This document shows, one piece after another, positions 51,061 to 63,131 of a stretch of 64,000 bases of DNA. The position numbers and the translations under genes are program-made. Origin of the DNA: Dillenia suffruticosa. Taxonomy: Eukaryota; Streptophyta; Magnoliopsida; Dilleniales; Dilleniaceae. The notes beneath the pieces are model-generated. The model had not been told where the DNA came from and did not search any database. It saw only the letters and a list, made by a program, of their open reading frames with translations. How positions within the stretch are numbered: the first letter of the stretch is position 1; each line of letters starts with the position of its first letter. The stretch covers positions 2,232,001-2,296,000 of the forward strand of contig JAVTVX010000010.1 of assembly GCA_033439265.1 (NCBI GenBank). The letters are read 5' to 3'.

Positions 51061-52844
51061 TGGCTAAGATTAACTGTAGTATTTGTTCTGCACCTATGTT
51101 AGGTGACTTCGAGCCCAGTAGAGTGTGTTTTAGGTTCGATGTGGTGTGGAAGGTTCTGTGGCAAGAAGAAAAATTTTAGGATTCTCCCTCAGGCCTACCT
51201 TTGGTTGGTTTGGAGGGACTGCACTTGAAGAATTTTTGAGAGGGTGAAGAGCCCCTGATGAGCCTTATGGACAATTTCTTGAATGTTCAAGGGTAAGGAA
51301 AGACACTTAGATACTAAGTAATGCAAATTAATGCAAATTAATAATACTTAAAGAAGTAATTTGTAGTAACTGTACTTCTGTAAAATTGTTAAGATGCAGA
51401 ATTGAGAGATTTAACTCAGAGTCTAGTCCCACATGAATTGTGTCATTATTTTCATGCTTGACAAAGAATGCATTACCCATTTAGAATAATGGTGGTTCCA
51501 TGCTCTGATTGAAGTTTTGAGTGAATGTTATTTGCAGAGAGGGATTGAGAGATTTTGAAGAGGGGAAGAGCTGTTGGTGTGTTCTCAATTTGGAAGCAGG
51601 GTTTGGATGTAAATAGGATAGATACATAATGGTCTTCTTTTGTTTAAAGCCTACAGCCCAACAGTCCAGACCTATTCGCAGAAAGAGGGCTCTCGTGATG
51701 AAACAGGCTATTAACATTTTTTATTATCGGATGTATTGATATTTAAAATCATATTAATATTTTTTACTAGATTAATTGATATTTGAAATAATATTATGAT
51801 AATTTCAGTTGAAATATTATCGGATTTAATTTAAAAAGAACTCTTTTAACATAACTTTTTATTTTTAAATTTTAAATATAGAGAAATTTAATATTGTCAT
51901 GACATGCCTATAGGATGGCAACTTTGCCGGCCATGTTTTTTTTTTGGGTGTTTCAGGCGGGTCACACAGGCATACAAGAGGCAAAGTACTGACACCTTAT
52001 TTGGTCGACCAATCAAAAGGTTGGAATTAAAGTACATAAAATGAAAGGCTAGGATTTTGTAGAGAAAATGAAGTTCTAAAATCTAATATTTATGATATTT
52101 TAAAGTACAAAATAAATTGCAAAATACACAACTAAAATAGTTAAATTTCATTTTTTATAACTTATGGTTAAAATTACAAAAATATTATTTCTTAATAAAT
52201 ACTATCCATGTTTTTCAAAATAATAACAAAAATAAAATTTATGAAAATTTTTTTATTATTATTTACCAAAATTTCTTTCTAATTTTTTTTAAAAAATATT
52301 TTTTAGAAAAATTAACATATTGTAACTCTTGTAAATTTGTTCTACAAAATTTTTGAAAATCAAAGTTTAATTTGTTCATTTTTATTTACATTTAGAAACA
52401 CCATACTCGAAATAATTTGAAGAAAATTCCCTTTTTAATTTTCATTTCATTATTAACTAAAACATTTGCTCAAAAAGAATTCTTAAATTCTATAAAAGCG
52501 TTGTGGGTCTTATACTAACCTTGAGAAGGATTTTTACTCTAATTGATCCCGAATATAATGTCACAGGTTGTGGACAAACACTGGTATGAAAAATTCAAAG
52601 GAATATATAAAAAGATTATTTCTATAGAAGGTTCTTAATTATTCATCTTATTATCTGTGAGTGGGAGATGTCTGATTAATAGGTGCCTATGATGGATTAA
52701 TAGGTGCCCATGATGAGCTAACCCAAATATCCATAATTTGACCCGATTAAATTAATCTATACCAAGAGTATTATGAGACTCAGGTAGTGTCACGGTAGTA
52801 TCATGGTAGTATCACAAGTAACCGTAACACTACCCGGTCAAAGC
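51061..52844. other. AT-rich intergenic DNA
   Basis: No recognisable gene or RNA. The minus-strand frame at 51,481-51,717 lacks any known motif. Confidence 0.55.
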
Positions 52845-53215
52845 TAGACTTGAGCTCAGGTGGTTCAGCATCGAACTCGAGCTCGGGTATTTGGGCATGG
52901 AGCTTGAGCACGAGCCCATATGTGCCGAGCTCGAAAGTTCGTCGAATTATCCAATATGATTAATTATGTTTTTTTTTAAAAATAATTTTTATATATAAAA
53001 TTATATTCATAGATATATATTTTTGAATATATTACCCAAAATCAATTAATTAAAAGAGAATATAATTTAATTAAACTCATGAAACTACCCAATGACACTT
53101 TGAGCTGAGTTCGAGCTCAAGAAACATAAGCTCGATGAGTTTGAGTTTACCGAACCAACACTCGAACCGAACTCGGATATTGACACTACTCAATTTGACT
53201 CAAGTGTCATAACAG
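52845..53215. repeat. Inverted GAGCTCG-rich repeat, likely small DNA element
   Basis: Short GAGCTCG-containing blocks lie at both ends (AACTCGAGCTCGGG near 52,875; GAGTTCGAGCTCAAG near 53,106) around an AT-rich middle. The arms look partly complementary. Such GAGCTC-rich elements are common in plant genomes; class not determined. Confidence 0.35.
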
Positions 53216-53224
53216 TTCTAATCT

Positions 53225-53820
53225 ATATGGTTATATGGAAATGAAAATGAATATGAAACGATATGAAAAAAATATTATTTTATAAAAATATAGGAAGCGA
53301 AAACATGAAGAAATACATAAATATACAAAATATAAAAATTTTTATATAAATATTAATTTGGAGATGATTTCGTATTACAGTTCGGTAGAGACTTTAGGGT
53401 ACCCTTGGGGAAATGCATCGGGTGCTATAGCTAATTGAGGTGCTATTGCTAATTGACTAGCTCTAAAAGCATGTGTACAAGCTCATAACGAGGGGCGGGA
53501 TCTTGCTTGTGAGAGTAATGAAATTATCAAGAAGGCTAGCAAATAGAGTCCTAAACTAGCTATTGCTTGTGTGGTATGAAAGAAAATTAAATTTGAATTC
53601 GACTCGGTGGATACTTTGTAATCTAGTAATTATTGTTCGTTCTCTTAATTAAATTAAAATGATCAAATATATAATTATAAATTATAAGATAAATAATATA
53701 AAAAATAAAAATTATGATTAAATAACCAAATTATTTATTAAATATGAAAAATGTATAGATAAAAAAATATAAAGTTTTTTTTTAGATATTAGTTAATTTA
53801 ATGTATTGAAATGTTTAAAA
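53225..53820. repeat. AT-rich dispersed repeat split by plastid DNA
   Basis: The left part (to 53,356) ends TATATAAATATTAATT and the right part (from 53,651) continues TTAAAATGATCAAATATATAATTA. At 44,260-44,545 the matching sequences lie about 50 bp apart, so the rbcL piece entered this repeat and replaced a short segment. Confidence 0.6.
53357..53650 (+). pseudogene. rbcL: Nuclear plastid-DNA insertion (NUPT): 3' end of rbcL
   Basis: The translation follows the Rubisco large-subunit C terminus: FGDD-VLQFG, PWGNASGAIAN, LALKACVQAHNEGRDLA, NEIIKKASK, SPKLAIAC and KKIKFEFDSVDTL, with stop TAA at 53619-53621. The rbcL 3'-flank sequence AGTAATTATTGTTCGTTCTC then follows. Several changes are C-to-T or G-to-A and create stops (Arg and Trp codons), as expected for methylated nuclear plastid DNA. 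An 18-bp block, GGTGCTATAGCTAATTGA, is tandemly repeated with one change. Only about 290 bp are present, so this is not the functional gene. Confidence 0.93.
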
Positions 53821-56800
53821 AATAAAAAATATTAATATTGAGAAATTTCTATTCATGTACAATTTAATAACTAATTATCTAAGATAATTAATATAATTTG
53901 AACTTAAGTTTAAGATGTGGGCGGTCGCTATCTAACTCTCTATGCAAGTAGGAGAAGTTGATTATTGGAGACTCTACAAACATGCCCTGTAGCAATAAAG
54001 TTCAAACACCCCCTTTCAGTTTTCTATATCCGATGTTTTCTTCGATTTATCTCCCACATGTTTTACAGAAAAAATCATTGGCTTTGCCTCTCCCAGAGTG
54101 TCTTGCTCCTCTCTCTCCAAAAGGTGAAGAATCATCTTTATCCTTCTAAGAAACCAGGGTGACTTGGGAGAGGGACACGTTTGCCAAATTCACATTATTT
54201 GTTGCAATTCATGAATTGCCTCCTTTCAATAAAGGCATTCTGCTCTGGGTATAATATAAGTTTCATTAGAATATTTTTCTCGTTTGGACTTGGATTGCAA
54301 GGCATTTTTTCAATCATGGTATCTCTTCTCTGCATATTTTACTAGATTTTGCTCTAGGCAAAAACAAAACTAGATAAAAAGTTCTTTGTTTTTTTCTCAC
54401 AATTTGTTGGGCCAGCCCTATCTAACCAAAAGTTTCATGCTTTGCTTATGTTTGGGGCCATCAAGACCGTAGCACGCACAAAGCTTTGGCAAGAAAACAG
54501 TAAAGGGAAAGCATTCAAAAAGTTGTGATACTTTGGAGTAGCTTCAATGTCTTCTAGGCTACCACACATTCTTTGATCAATCTCTCTTTCCTTTTCCTTC
54601 TTTCTTTTGGTATACATGTACAAAGGTAAATCCCATCTGGGTAATCCGATTTTCTCATTTGTTCTGCACGTTTTTCTTTTCAGTGTTGGTATGATTTTAC
54701 AATTTTTTGTGATTGCCTCAAGGGCGGGCGTGTTTGGACAGGACAAGGACATGGGAATAATTGCCATGGGACTTGCAGAGAAGCTAATGATGGCCAAATC
54801 TTGAAGTGACCACACCTTAATGATCAGATTCAACCTGCCGACATACCCATTACACGAACCTGTCTTTTAAAGCTTTTACGCACTTTAACAAATGTGATTA
54901 TGCGTTTGTTCGATTTGTCGTATCATACGCAGAAAGATAAAAAGCTCCCATGACTTTATTATAATTCTCAATTTTCCAATGCCAAATTTTATTATAATAT
55001 TCTTAAATTCCCCTCTAATGAGTCCAAATTTAGACTAACCCTCATAAATTAAAATAAAAATTGCAAAGAAGAAATTAATATCAGTGACTTTGAGACCTAA
55101 AATTCCTCTAAGAATCGAATTCTCTCATTTTCCAAATATTTTTACTTTTTTTTTCCAGATTAGTAGACATATCACTTGCTTATGTGCTGGCCGCTTAGTA
55201 TCGGTTCCTCATGAGAAAAAATGGTTCAACATCATTAATACTATTTATTACCTCAAATTGTAAATCCAACACTTTTCTCTCTCTATATTTTACTTTTTAA
55301 TTTTTTATTTGTTTTTTTTAAGAAAAAGATACTTTCCTTTCCATATATCAATAAGTGCAGTTAAACATTTGGTCAAAGGAAGGTCTGCATGAGTGTCAAT
55401 GTAGTATGATGAATCTGCCGCCCCTGAATTTTGCCATTTATGATTTTCTTTTCTTTCTTTTTATTTTTCTTTTGAAGCAAAAGGGGTCGTATTAATATGG
55501 AAACTAAAAAGAGAAGCCATTGATGGATGAAGAGCAAATGGCAAAGACAAATCATCAAGCTGATAAAAAGGTGGAGCTTCGACCCCACAAACAAGCCATA
55601 AACTCAAAGAACAAAGCTCACACAAAAGGAAAGAGACGAAAAGGAAAAATATGAATCAAATGTGTATTGGTGTAGGTCTTAATGAGAATTGCACTGCTTA
55701 AAAGTTTTCAAAAAATTATTAAAAATTTTAGAAATAATACTAAAAATTTTAAAAATACATTTAAAATTATTTAAAATATTGTTTGTTCCATAGAAATTAT
55801 AATCTTTGCTCCTTTACCTCTTATATGTTATGTTATATAGCAAAAAAAAAAAAAAGGTTTATTAATAATGTCTCGAAGTTTTTATTTATTTATTTATTTA
55901 TTTAAAATAAAAAAGAGATAACAATTAAAGGAAAACATTTTAAATGACTCTAGTGTAGAAAATATGGTGATCAAAGAAGTCCAATTTTGGTTAACCCATT
56001 CTTTTCTTGCATTCATCGCTGGTCAATCTTTTGTGTCCCCATGTTTGAAAATAAGCAAATGCATAGCCCAGACATCGACCCAAAAAGACTTACGTTACAC
56101 GATACTTCTTTCTTATAATATGTTCTTCGTGCTCTCTGTAGGAACACCTAAATAGTAAATAACTCTTATTCAAATATTTTTCTCGACTTCAAAGTCTTAT
56201 ATTTGATTCTTCGTAGGTACGTGTAGTTCTGTGATTTTGTGTTCTATCTTTCGTGAGTTTATATATTTTTATAATTTTTACGATTCTTATATAATAAAAA
56301 AATAATATATTCTTCGCGTAATTAAGTCTTTAATAAGGATTTGCTTGAAATATTTACTATTTTGTTGACAAAAGAAAATAAATAAAATTTTCTATATATT
56401 TTATCAGAATTACTATATATACAATAATAATCTAAGAAAAAATATAGATAACATTTTCCTATGTAACATTACTTTTTATTTTTTTAATTAATTCGAGAAT
56501 TTGACAAAGAAAAAGCAAGAGGAGGTATTACATCACTCATATGTCATTTTTATAGGAACCGCAACTGGCTGCCGCTCTCTCTCTCTACTCATCATTAAAA
56601 AAAAAAAAAAAAAAAAAAATTACCGAGTCATGCAACGGGCAACTGACTGCCGCTCACATAAACCCTAAAATCATTCAAATTTATCTGAAGAGATTTTTAA
56701 CAGCCAAGCTATGGAACACCAATTAGCACCACACTACGTGCTGGGGTCCATAAAAAGTTGCATGTGTATCATCACAAACTACTAATAGCGACAACACCTA

Positions 56801-57557
56801 CTTTGAATTTTGTTTTTATTAGCAGTACGTATCTTTGTAGGTAGACACCAATATATTTTGTTTCGTAAAATATATACTTTCTCAAAAAATAAAATCCCAA
56901 TACTTCAATTGACTAAAAGATGCCACATGCCCACTCTCCAATCTGACGCAAATCAGCCAAGCAATACTTGAGAGAGAGAGAGAGAGAGAGAGACTACTTT
57001 AACTTTACTTAAAAGTAGTCTCCCCTCCCACAGATAGAAAATAAATAGGAAAAAAAAATCTCCGAGAACCATATTGCGAGGAAATTAAAAGGGGAGTAGG
57101 AGACAGAAAAGTCCTAAAATCAGTCTCATGATGACACTCATAAATACATTATTTTGTCTTCTTTTTTTGGTCATCTTCACATATAGTACATACGAGATGC
57201 ATTGAGACTAACGGTAACTATTATTTTCCCTCTTTCTTCTGCATTTCATTTCTCTATCAAGACTCAGCCTGTGGGTTGAATGATCTTGTATTAATCAGAA
57301 ATTGCCATGTGTATGCATGAAAGATCAATAATACCATAATTGCCACAAAGAAAATTTCCTAGCATTTATATATATATATTTAAATTTCAAACTATTATTG
57401 GATAAATTCTTTTTATTACTTTTTATCATTTTAATTATCTTATAGTTATTAGACACGACACTCATAATAATAATTCTGGATCATCTCGTTACAAGAATGG
57501 AAAACGCAATTTCCTCATCATATTTCAATCTAGCTTCAGATACACGTGTGGAGAAGC

Positions 57558-57609
<52 letters not shown>

Positions 57610-57862
57610 GTGAAGTGGAAGCAAATATCTTGGCTTCGTTACAAAACAAACTTCTCTCCATTGTTTTTTTCCATATGCTTTGATTCATTTTCTTTCAGGT
57701 CACCTCGAAACCGTTTTCTACTGACTCATCAACCAACCCTCTCTCTCTCTCTCTCTCTCTCTTCCCCATTTGCTAAGCAACTTCTCTCTCAACCATCTCC
57801 ATCATGATCATCATCATTCCCACTCCATGAAGTCTCTCTCTCTCTCCCCCTCTCTTCCCCCT
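53821..57862. other. Large intergenic region upstream of the MYB gene
   Basis: AT-rich, with GA runs at about 56,969-56,992 and 57,562-57,605 and CT runs at about 57,739-57,763, plus an A-run near 56,600. The proximal kilobase is presumably the MYB promoter. Apart from the coding-like patch at 54,435-54,804 no gene is seen. Confidence 0.5.
54435..54804 (+). other. Unidentified coding-like patch, possibly a gene remnant
   Basis: In one plus-strand frame near 54,438-54,530 the translation is LLMFGAIKTVARTKLWQENS then KGKAFKKL and a stop. About 150 bp later, after a TTTTTCTTTTCAG acceptor-like site, comes QFFVIASRAGVFGQDKDMGI with AMGLAEKLMMAKS and a stop at 54,802-54,804. The composition is protein-like, but I do not recognise the family. 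It may be two exons or remnants of a membrane-protein gene, or chance. Confidence 0.25.
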
Positions 57863-57870
57863 TTTATAAA
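57863..57870 (+). promoter_or_regulatory. Candidate TATA box of the MYB gene
   Basis: TTTATAAA lies 86 bp before the MYB ATG, in a CT-rich setting typical of a plant core promoter. It would place the transcript start near 57,895. Confidence 0.5.
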
Positions 57871-57893
57871 GTCTTAACTTCTTTGCTTTAAAC

Positions 57894-57959
57894 ATGTTGG
57901 AGAGAGCAAACCCACCAAAGGGATCATCAAAACAACACCAAAGAAAAATAGAGAAATGA
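57894..57959 (+). other. Possible 21-codon upstream ORF ending across the MYB start codon
   Basis: An ATG at 57894 opens a 21-codon frame whose TGA (57957-57959) overlaps the MYB ATG (57956-57958) as ATGA. If the transcript begins upstream of 57894, this uORF could limit or couple initiation. The predicted TATA places the start very near this ATG, so inclusion in the mRNA is uncertain. Confidence 0.4.
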
Positions 57960-58576
57960 GGAAGCCAGATCCCATAGGCAAGAGCAATTGCAACAACAAT
58001 AACAATGTCCCGGGTAAGCTTAGAAAAGGTTTGTGGTCACCAGAAGAAGATGACAAGCTCATGAACTACATGCTCAACAATGGGCAAGGTTGTTGGAGCG
58101 ATGTAGCAAGAAATGCTGGCTTGCAAAGGTGCGGCAAGAGTTGTCGTCTGCGCTGGATCAATTACTTGAGACCTGACCTCAAACGTGGTGCTTTTTCTCC
58201 CCAAGAGGAAGAGCTCATCATCCATTTGCATTCCCTTCTTGGCAACAGGTCTATTGTACTTGCCTATTAAGCCTCTTCATACCTTTTTATTTGCATCCCA
58301 GTATATTTACCATTTACTTGTGGATTGTGCATGCATATGCATTCTTGTATTATTTAAGTATATCCGCATGATAGTGTATTTTAACAGGTAAGTTTATAAC
58401 ACTAAGACTTTTGGTTCAAATCTTTACTTGGATAATTTAAAATTCTTATTTAAAGTTTATGGCTCAGCAAATAGAATGGAGAAGAAATGCTACTAGCGCA
58501 GTGAACCTGTCCTTATGATACACAATGTTGTTTGGTTGAGATTTATGTCTAATGACACATCATAGTCCATCTTGAC

Positions 58577-58618
<42 letters not shown>

Positions 58619-59245
58619 TTAGACTAATGTTTCTTTGTCATATCATGTATTGTAATATCTTATAAAAGAAATAATATATGGTTGGTTTAGTGGATAAAAG
58701 TGTTAAATTTTTTTTATTCAAAATTTGTGAATGAAAAAGTTCATTAGGAGAACTCCTTCCATATTGAGACCAACAATGAATTGAATTAATTCGAATACCG
58801 ATAGATTATAAAAAAAATCTTATAAAAGAAAAAAAAATGCCTCTGTGTGGTAAAGAGAAGTAGAATAATTGGATCAGGGAAGAAGCGAAAGAGCCACTAA
58901 AGACCAACTTCGATTTTGATGATGAAATTTGAATTCCAACATGCATTATAAAAAGGGCTTTTCAACCAAATTCCATTTTCCGTGCAATGAAGTTTTGTAA
59001 TTTTGATGACAATGACAAATGATAATGAGTCCAATTTGACTTTTGTTTATATCATTATTGCTATTCCTATCATTTGACATTTTATTCAACTATATATTAT
59101 TCTTAGACATATGAATACATTCACATAATTTTGAAAGAAACACCTATCTTCTCAACACTTATGTATATACTTCACATATGCTTCTGTAAAGGTACATTGG
59201 ATGGGAGTGAAGTATATAAGGAAGTATATACATAAATGTTGTTGT

Positions 59246-59324
<79 letters not shown>

Positions 59325-60214
59325 AAGACATTACATTTATGTCAATATCTTGACCTTTGAGTTGAAGACACTCCACCATGTATTTTGTTTAAGATTTAAG
59401 CTTCCATGCAAATCATGCAATTATAGGACAGCTTCTCCTTCACACTTGTTTTGTGTAACTAACCATTTTTTGTCAATTTTTTTCTATCTTTATCAGGTGG
59501 TCACAAATCGCAGCACGCTTGCCTGGACGCACAGACAATGAAATAAAAAATTTTTGGAATTCAACCATAAAGAAAAGGCTAAAGAACTCATCTTCAACAT
59601 CATCGCCAAATGCAAGTGACAATTCATCTTCGGAGAATAGAGATGTTATGGGAGGGTTCGTGTCCATGCAAGAACATGGACTTATGGCTATGTACAACAT
59701 GAACTCATCGTCCACCTCATTATCACCATCATCTTCATCATCACCATCCCTACAATCTATGGCTCTAAACCACTTAATTAATCCCTTCCCAAACATGGTA
59801 CTTGAACACAGCATAGACATGCCGAGTGCCATTGGATTCTTTAACTCATCAACAACTCCAGGCATGAACACAAATGGAGGACTTGCAAGTGTTGGGTTAT
59901 TTGGTGAGAACGGGACATTTGGGGCTGAAGGTGAGCTCTTTGTTCCTCCATTAGAGGGTGTGAACTTTGAATACGTAAAAAATGAAAATACATATGATGA
60001 TAGGAACGCTAATACAAATAATTGCCTCTTGAGTAACGCAGATAGTATCCTAAGTAATAACTCTAACAACAATGTTAACAAAGTGGATCAACTCAATAGT
60101 GGGGTAGGAAATAATTGGGTTGGAGGAGAGGATCTAAGAATTGGGGAGTGGGACTTTGAGGATTTGATGAGAGATGTTTCCTCCTTTCCTTTTCTTGATT
60201 TCCAAGTTGAATAA
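57956..60214 (+). CDS. MYB46: R2R3-MYB transcription factor, MYB46/MYB83 type, two exons
   Basis: Exons 57956-58248 and 59497-60214 join in frame to 1011 nt, 336 residues. R2 spans about residues 24-74 ([20 protein letters not shown], then [20 protein letters not shown]) and R3 about 77-127 ([20 protein letters not shown], then [20 protein letters not shown]). The N-terminal MRKP, the exact R2R3 sequence and the KKRLK boundary fit the MYB46/MYB83 subgroup. That subgroup switches on secondary-wall cellulose, xylan and lignin genes through SMRE/M46RE sites. The long second exon encodes a Ser/Asn-rich tail ending in an acidic patch ([20 protein letters not shown]), likely the activation domain. 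The 1248-bp intron interrupts the NR|W codon pair of R3, a standard MYB position. No lesion was seen. MYB46 and MYB83 cannot be told apart here. Confidence 0.94.
58579..58615 (+). repeat. (GA)n in the MYB intron, first tract
   Basis: A perfect GA run of about 37 bp inside the single intron. Confidence 0.95.
59247..59321 (+). repeat. (AG)n in the MYB intron, second tract
   Basis: A perfect AG run of about 75 bp, roughly 175 bp before the splice acceptor. A likely length-polymorphic marker. Confidence 0.96.
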
Positions 60215-60793
60215 TTCCCTCCTAATTTCCCGAAGTTGTTTTCTCTCTCTCTCTCTCTTTCTCTCTCTCTCAAATATTTAGGTTCTTTCAATTTCTTTCC
60301 TTTTTCCTTTTCATATATAAAAAATTGGAAAAGCACAAAAGGGTTAGACTCCTTTAGAAGCAACCATAAATAAATTTTGTTTGATATTCACTTCATCACA
60401 TCACACCCTGAGAGCTTCTTTATCGAGGTGGGTTTAGAAGTCTCTCAGACCTTGTAACATTGCGATTCGGCCGTCATCAGCAAAAGGAGTTGAAATAAGG
60501 TAATCCAGATGATTATGAGAGAAGTTCTTGTATATGTGTATACCACCTTATTACGTTGTATAAATGGGAACACTCTTTCGATCATTTTATGAACATCTTA
60601 TAGAGCTGTAATAATTAATAATAATCAGAATTGTGAAGAAGATGTGAATACAGTCATAAAATTTGTAGAGAGAGACACAAGATTTTACTGGGAAATTCGA
60701 GTTATACTTATGAATGAACAAATCCATGTGAAGTGGAAGCTTTTATTAGTGCTGGAAGATTACTAGGTTGTATTACGCATCGAGTAAAATACA

Positions 60794-60838
<45 letters not shown>

Positions 60839-62173
60839 CCTCCCCCCCCCCTCGGGGCGCCCACTCTTCATTGAGAGTGTCAAATGCTCAACCAACTTGT
60901 CTAAAAGTAATAATGGTGACAGTTATGCATAGTAATGTCTTTAAATTGCAAGAAAAATGATTAGCTACAGTAATCTCAGTTGGTAGGAACTTGGCTAATA
61001 ACTTTGTGACATGAAATTTACAAGATAATGATCTTTGAGCAATGATTTAAGCTTAGCGTGTGCATTACATTGGACATATCTCATAAAAAGTTTCAACAGC
61101 TGAACCAATCAAAGGTGCATAAGTAGCTTAATTTCTCACTTTAACACCCATTAAAATCATGTCCACAGGGAAGTTTGCTCATGAATTAGTTGGAAAAAAA
61201 AGGCTAACACACTTCAAAAGTGGGAATTAATAAACAAAGCCAGCTTTTATCCCACTCTTTACAAACGAAGCTTCTAATAGCTGATCAAACCCTTGATCAT
61301 CTTGACAACTAAATCAGTCATTCTTTTTCCTCCCAAAAGGGGATAAAGATTGTGAAAGGGATCATTATTTCCTCTATTAGCATTCACAAATTTTGATAAG
61401 ATTTTCCTTCCAATGAGTTTATTATCCAACTTGCACTCATTGTGAATAAAAGTTGGTATTTTTCTTTTAATCTTTTTTTCTGTCCGAAACTGATTGAACC
61501 ACGTAATAGGAAATGAGCTCGAGTTTGTTAAATACTCTTTTGAGTTGAATTTTGTCTTTAATAATAATGTTTGCAAGCCTGAAATTAATGGTTTTTGGTT
61601 CTTAAAGTAATTATGACTTTTTTACCTTTCATTGCTATGCCCAGAGACAGCAACAAATGATCTTTTTTAATTGAAAAAAGGATCATCCGTAGAAAAAGAG
61701 ATTTTAAGGAAATGAAAATGAAGAACCTAAGCAAGAAGTGAATTCAAAGCAAGCTCATGAAAAAGACTAAAAAATGGAAAAGGGCAATTAATATAAGCTT
61801 AACAGAAGACAATGAAGGAGATCATTTTCAAATTGAATGGCAGGTGAAGTGAGTGCGACCATAAATGATTTCTTCTTTAGATTTCTAACATTCCATAACT
61901 AACATGTGTCCCTATTGATGTGGTAGGTTGTTCCCTTGGAGAGCAATATGGTGGTGGCTGATGATAAGTTTGGTATGTGGCTGATATTCTTCATTTAAAT
62001 ATATATTTAATATGAGTGCAAAAGAATGGTCAACTATAGGCCAAGCGGCCACTTTCACTTTGCTCAATATGTTGTTTTTTCTCATGACACTTCAAAATTT
62101 CTTCACCTTACAAGTTTTGTTTAATCAAGGTGGAGCCAATGTTTAACTTTGGCCCCTTCTGTCAAATGGTTCA

Positions 62174-62174
62174 T

Positions 62175-62238
<64 letters not shown>
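62174..62238 (+). repeat. (CT)n microsatellite
   Basis: A perfect CT run of about 65 bp. Confidence 0.95.
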
Positions 62239-62242
<4 letters not shown>

Positions 62243-62456
62243 AGATGTTACTTCATTGGTCTAGGCATGAGTTGATCATCCAATCCAGCTGTAGCTTCAA
62301 TTTAAAGGATTACTTTAGGCCCCATCAGTCATGCTTAGTTTTGTTTGATGTCATTAGATAGCTCCCATATAAAGTAACTGAATTTTAGGAAAAGTTTAAA
62401 GGTTGCGTTAGTTTACTTCAAATACGTAGATCTATTTTAGATTCCTTCATTCCCAC

Positions 62457-62457
62457 C

Positions 62458-62502
<45 letters not shown>
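62457..62502 (+). repeat. (ATT)n microsatellite
   Basis: About fifteen tandem ATT units in non-coding DNA. Confidence 0.94.
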
Positions 62503-63059
62503 TTATAACAGTGGAAATTTAAGCTACTATCATTCAAATGTCAAATGTGCGGAGTAAACCCATCAAACATATACTCAATATCTCAAAAATCATGCAGCAT
62601 CGCCTCAAAAATCTACTCGATACAATTTTCAAGAATCAAACTTTGGAAGAGGTATATGTTCTACGGATTTACATTAATAGGAAACTTTTAGATGGTAAAT
62701 AAATTATAACTCAACTGATATCATTCCTTTTTTTGTTAAAAGTCTCGAATTTGAATTTCTATAATGTATCATATATCAAAAAAATAAAAAAAAAAGGAAA
62801 CTTTTAGATGCATTTATTCCCACATTTTTAGTTAGTAAATAATAGATCTATTCAATCAATGCTTTGCGCAAACTATTTTCACCCCATCCTCTATTGACAT
62901 AACTAGGTTCAGGTATTTGCCAAATCCCAATATATCTGCTTCTTATTGACATATTTTCCTAAGACTATATATCATTCTCACCCTCAATTTCTCCATCCAA
63001 AATTACCAATCTTACATGTGTGCTCATAAAAGAGTAAGAGCAAGGCTTGCGGTATCAGT

Positions 63060-63131
63060 GGGTCCATGGCTCCGTGGCAAAGTATTTGACTGTAGATCAA
63101 GAGGTCATCTGTTTAAACATGGTTGGGCCCT
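63060..63131 (+). pseudogene. tRNA-Cys-derived pseudogene with GTA anticodon
   Basis: 72 nt, the length of plant tRNA-Cys. The acceptor stem GGGTCCA pairs with TGGGCCC (one G-U). The anticodon arm TTTGA-CTGTAGA-TCAAG pairs fully. Most positions follow plant tRNA-Cys(GCA), but the anticodon (63092-63094) reads GTA, which would decode Tyr. The D-arm is altered. The T-arm/box B reads TGTTTAAACATGG instead of GGTTCGAACCCGG, so the T-stem cannot form properly and Pol III binding is probably lost. Confidence 0.82.

Larger units (their letters stand above)
60215..63059. other. MYB 3' UTR and intergenic DNA
   Basis: The MYB 3' UTR begins with a CT-rich run (60,242-60,270). Other CT tracts lie at 60,796-60,836. 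The minus-strand frame at 61,274-61,576 (100 codons) shows no recognisable domain and is not called as a gene. Confidence 0.5.

Noticed and set aside
59473-60081. 202-codon minus-strand ORF opposite MYB exon 2
   Set aside because: It is antisense to the Ser/Asn-rich MYB tail, whose codon bias keeps the opposite strand open; no domain is seen.
61274-61576. 100-codon minus-strand ORF
   Set aside because: No recognisable domain, ordinary AT-rich composition and no splice or promoter context; could be chance.
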